Assembly: GCF_001949145.1 (NCBI RefSeq)
Contig: NW_019092010.1
Span: forward strand, 2,891 to 13,207
DNA from: Acanthaster planci
Taxonomy: Eukaryota; Echinodermata; Asteroidea; Valvatida; Acanthasteridae
Reading direction: 5' to 3'
DNA: 10,317 bases
This document shows, piece by piece, positions 8,497 through 10,317 of the stretch; the first letter of the stretch is position 1; every line of letters starts with the position of its first letter. Under the pieces are notes generated by a model. The model ran no database searches and was not told the origin of the DNA. It saw only the letters and a list, made by a program, of their open reading frames with translations. The position numbers and the translations under genes are program-made.

Positions 8497-9215
8497 TCCC
8501 ACGGTCGACGCTGCACAAGTGCATAAGCTACACCACACAGACACATGGAGGGAAAAAATCTAAAATTTTGGCCCGAGCGGATCTACCGGATGACAACAAG
8601 CTCTCCCTGTACCAGCAAACGTTGCAGCAGTATCTGCAGTACGACCAGGCACGGAAAAACCGAGCCCATGTCCGTCACCATGTCTACACCGGCGCAGGGT
8701 TCCGGTGCACCGCCGGGCAAAGAAGAAGCATCGTCGGACGGCGCAACGGGCGGAGAACCCGCGACTTTGGCCGAGAAGATGACCTTACACCGCAAATTCT
8801 GGAGAGTGTTCGTAAGACTTTGCAACGCAAAGCGAAGTTACTCATCAATCTGCTAAAACATAATGACGTCATGACATGGAACAAAAAGGGGGAACTGGTT
8901 TATGAAGGAAATGTCAAGGGTTCGAATATTTTTGATTTGGTGAATGATACTTTGAGGAAAAAAAAGGGTTTCGCTCCTAATGGATTTCAGTACTTTATGC
9001 ACGGATTGGCCAAATCTAACGCGCCCGAGAGTATTATCGGTAATGAAGCACGGCGCAATGTCGTTAGAAAATACAAACAAATGGGACCGGAAGAAAAAAG
9101 ATTACTTCCCGATATTCCTACATCCCCTCCACCCGTTCCCTCTCGAAAAAGGCGCCTTAGGGTTGTGTCAACTCCAGTAAGAGCCAGGAAAAGGCTTCAG
9201 TGGGACACGTTGTAA
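8493..9215 (+). CDS. Conserved Polinton-associated protein of unknown function, open reading frame
   Basis: This 240-residue ORF has no internal stop. I recognise its pattern from proteins found beside Polinton capsid genes, but know of no established function. Residues about 30-50 hold ADLPDDNKLSLYQQTLQQYL. Residues about 105-175 hold a Lys/Arg-rich helix (TLQRKAKLLINLLKHND), then TWNKKGELVYEG, GSNIFDLVNDTLRKKKGF, a Phe/Tyr segment, and NAPESIIGNEARRN. The C-terminus is strongly basic (PSRKRRLRVV, VRARKRLQW) and could bind nucleic acid or act as a nuclear localisation signal. No transmembrane segment or signal peptide is seen. Residues about 55-95 are unusually Arg/His-rich, and an overlapping frame there reads as a more linker-like Pro/Ser/Thr/Glu stretch, hinting at compensated frameshifts. 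It is opposite in strand to the polymerase, protease and capsid genes and converges on the protease. The start is the first in-frame ATG. Confidence 0.72.
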   Translation: MIPRSTLHKCISYTTQTHGGKKSKILARADLPDDNKLSLYQQTLQQYLQYDQARKNRAHVRHHVYTGAGFRCTAGQRRSIVGRRNGRRTRDFGREDDLTPQILESVRKTLQRKAKLLINLLKHNDVMTWNKKGELVYEGNVKGSNIFDLVNDTLRKKKGFAPNGFQYFMHGLAKSNAPESIIGNEARRNVVRKYKQMGPEEKRLLPDIPTSPPPVPSRKRRLRVVSTPVRARKRLQWDTL

Positions 9216-9584
9216 TTTCACGTCACACGCATTTTTCCAAGAGGGGGAGGGTCTTTCCTTTTAACTCGGTGAATGATTGTACGCTTAAAAAAAATGACTT
9301 TGTGATGGATTAATAAATAATGCAGAAGACAACAGAAAAAAGTATGTTTTGTTTGACTTTTTTTTACCAGTTTTGTAAGTACTACCATTGACTCGCTAAA
9401 ATTAACAAACACTAAACTACGCGACATTATTAAGACATTATTAAGTATTAACTAAAACTAAACTACGTGAGACATTGAAAAGTTTTCAATTTTTCGATTT
9501 CAATTTTCTTTACTCAGAATTTGTAACTTTACTCAACTACTCGAGATTATTATTAAGACATTGAAAAGATTTCAAGTTTTGCAC
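9216..9584. other. AT-rich spacer between convergent genes
   Basis: The spacer separates the stop of the plus-strand gene (9215) from the stop of the minus-strand protease (9585). It holds a candidate plus-strand polyadenylation signal (9312-9317) and degenerate direct repeats from about 9411 onward. No coding sequence is supported. Confidence 0.6.
9312..9317 (+). promoter_or_regulatory. Candidate polyadenylation signal for the plus-strand gene
   Basis: AATAAA lies about 97 bases after the TAA of the 240-codon ORF, with T-rich sequence at 9356-9365 downstream. Distance and order fit a eukaryotic 3' end. It is the only plus-strand AATAAA I noted close after that stop. Confidence 0.45.
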
Positions 9585-9600
9585 TCAATTTTTCTTCACA
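9408..9600. repeat. Degenerate direct repeats overlapping the protease 3' end
   Basis: Three imperfect copies are visible. They start at about 9411 (ACTAAACTACGCGACATTAT), 9457 (ACTAAACTACGTGAGACATT) and 9531 (CTCAACTACTCGAGATTATT). The second and third can be followed in parallel for about 70 bases: GACATTGAAAAG, TTTCAA, CAATTTT, TTCTTT or TTCTTC, then AATTTG. The third copy runs into the last codons and stop of the protease, so the second looks like a duplicated gene end. The first copy is short and keeps the ATTATTAAGACATT block that the second lacks. Confidence 0.6.
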
Positions 9601-10100
9601 CAAATTTGACGACAAATAAAATCTAAGTCTAACACGGGTACATCGACATTGTATCTCTCTTCGATAAAATCCTGCACCATCACGTCGTTGACGAGCCAGT
9701 CATCCGTAAACACGGACACAATAGCTCTCATGGAGATGTCCCTACAATGGTGCAACAGGTAAAATAAGCAGTGCTGACCGCAAACCGTCGTGGTGAAAGA
9801 TTGTAAGCGAACTGTGTTGCGTATAAACTGCAAACTGTTCTTCCGTAAAAAAAGATTGAACATGCTGCCCGTAGGTGTCTGGTGGAAGCCCGTAAGAGTC
9901 AAAAAGTTCCGCTCGGCCGTCCTGAGTAAAGTACATCGCCAGTCAGTGGGTGCCCGGTCGATCGCTCTCGTCGGCGTTCACGATGAGGGCGCTGGGGTAT
10001 TTGGTCACGGGCGGTAACCTATCCGACGGGAATACACCAATGACGTCACGGCGGGTCACGCTGTCCCCCTTGAGCACTCTTAAAGTTGTACGCTGTCCAT
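9585..10100 (-). pseudogene. Adenovirus-type maturation cysteine protease (Polinton/adintovirus PRO), broken
   Basis: The family cleaves capsid precursor proteins during virion maturation. The minus strand shows VIGVFPSDRLPP, ALIVNADESDRPGTH with the expected catalytic His (9946-9948), LFDSYG with the acidic residue (Asp 9898-9900), a Gln before the active site (9801-9803) and the nucleophile region TTTVCGQHCLFYLLHHC (Cys 9780-9782). The ATG at 10098-10100 is chosen because it lies three bases after the upstream capsid stop and leads into the family N-terminus. Breaks: the start frame meets TAA at 10080-10082 after six codons and the protein continues in another frame; TGA at 9943-9945 falls directly after the catalytic His, where the family has Trp; and the frame changes again at about 9805-9835. 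The span equals about 172 codons, slightly short for a family of roughly 200 residues. It cannot encode a working protease. Confidence 0.82.
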
Positions 10101-10103
10101 CGT

Positions 10104-10317
10104 TTAGTCGGCGTAATCGATCAGAATATTGCGGCTCTCGTCCACTTCCAGGATGCTCTCGAATTCGCTGTACACCACCACGTTGACGGTCGTTGTCAGG
10201 GCCTCGGCAAATTTCAACTCCAGACGCATGTTACTACCCTTGACCAGGTTGAAATGAGACCTGCTCGACAAGTCCGGAGACAGATCAAAAGCAAAGAGGG
10301 AGTATCCCGACTCGTAG
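10104..10317 (-). CDS. C-terminal 70 residues of a Polinton capsid-type (F54H12.2-like) jelly-roll protein, runs off the right edge
   Basis: The visible frame is open from the window edge to a TAA at 10104-10106. Landmarks are SLFAFDLSPDLSSRSHFNLV, then GSNMRLELKFAEAL, TTTVNVVVYSEFESIL and EVDESRNILIDYAD at the end. The alternating hydrophobic strands fit the last beta-strands of a jelly roll. I recognise the pattern from the animal proteins usually named F54H12.2-like, which occur in Polintons beside the protease; I assign it to the capsid proteins, most likely the major one, but cannot exclude a minor one from this piece. The following protease start is only three bases away, as in a tightly packed transcription unit. 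This part has no break, but the rest of the gene is not in view. Confidence 0.72.
   Translation of the reverse strand, partial: YESGYSLFAFDLSPDLSSRSHFNLVKGSNMRLELKFAEALTTTVNVVVYSEFESILEVDESRNILIDYAD

Noticed and set aside
8583-9080. Minus-strand open frames under the plus-strand 240-codon ORF
   Set aside because: They are shadows of a gene whose plus-strand product shows conserved blocks; the antisense products show nothing recognisable.
1-10317. CRISPR array, tRNA, rRNA or bacterial operon
   Set aside because: No regularly spaced repeats, no cloverleaf-like or rRNA-like stretch, and no bacterial gene organisation were seen; the retrotransposon and Polinton content indicates animal nuclear DNA.

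Overview
The window looks like animal nuclear DNA, most likely from an aquatic invertebrate or fish, although the host cannot be fixed from sequence alone. No bacterial operon, Shine-Dalgarno site, tRNA or rRNA is visible. What is recognisable is mobile DNA: a decayed Polinton/Maverick (adintovirus-like) large DNA transposon, with a decayed non-LTR retrotransposon (LINE) sitting inside it.

Layout. Positions 1-672 are non-coding. They hold a perfect 40-bp palindrome (402-441) and related short repeats, and may include the end of the Polinton. Positions 673-3758 (minus) are a heavily frameshifted protein-primed family B DNA polymerase gene. Its zinc-finger, exonuclease and palm landmarks can be followed in order, but the piece that carries palm motif A is gone. 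Positions 3781-3960 hold a G-rich imperfect tandem repeat. From about 3999 to 8340 (minus) lies an L1/Tx1-like LINE: a 5' leader, ORF1 with three CCHC zinc knuckles, and ORF2 with an APE-type endonuclease and a reverse transcriptase. The reverse transcriptase stops abruptly just after the YADD region, so the 3' part of the LINE is missing. Positions 8493-9215 (plus) are an uninterrupted 240-codon ORF of a family I associate with Polintons but whose function I do not know. It converges on a broken adenovirus-type cysteine protease gene (9585-10100, minus). That gene begins three bases after the stop of a capsid-type protein gene (10104-10317, minus), which runs off the right edge.

How the genes fit together. 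In Polintons the polymerase copies the element, the capsid proteins build a virion and the adenovirus-type protease matures it. Finding polymerase, protease and capsid together identifies the element better than any one gene. No integrase or packaging ATPase is seen here, and either could lie outside the window. The polymerase, protease and both LINE ORFs are dead by many frameshifts, stops and deletions. Only the plus-strand ORF and the visible capsid fragment are open, which makes the plus-strand ORF the part most worth a closer look.
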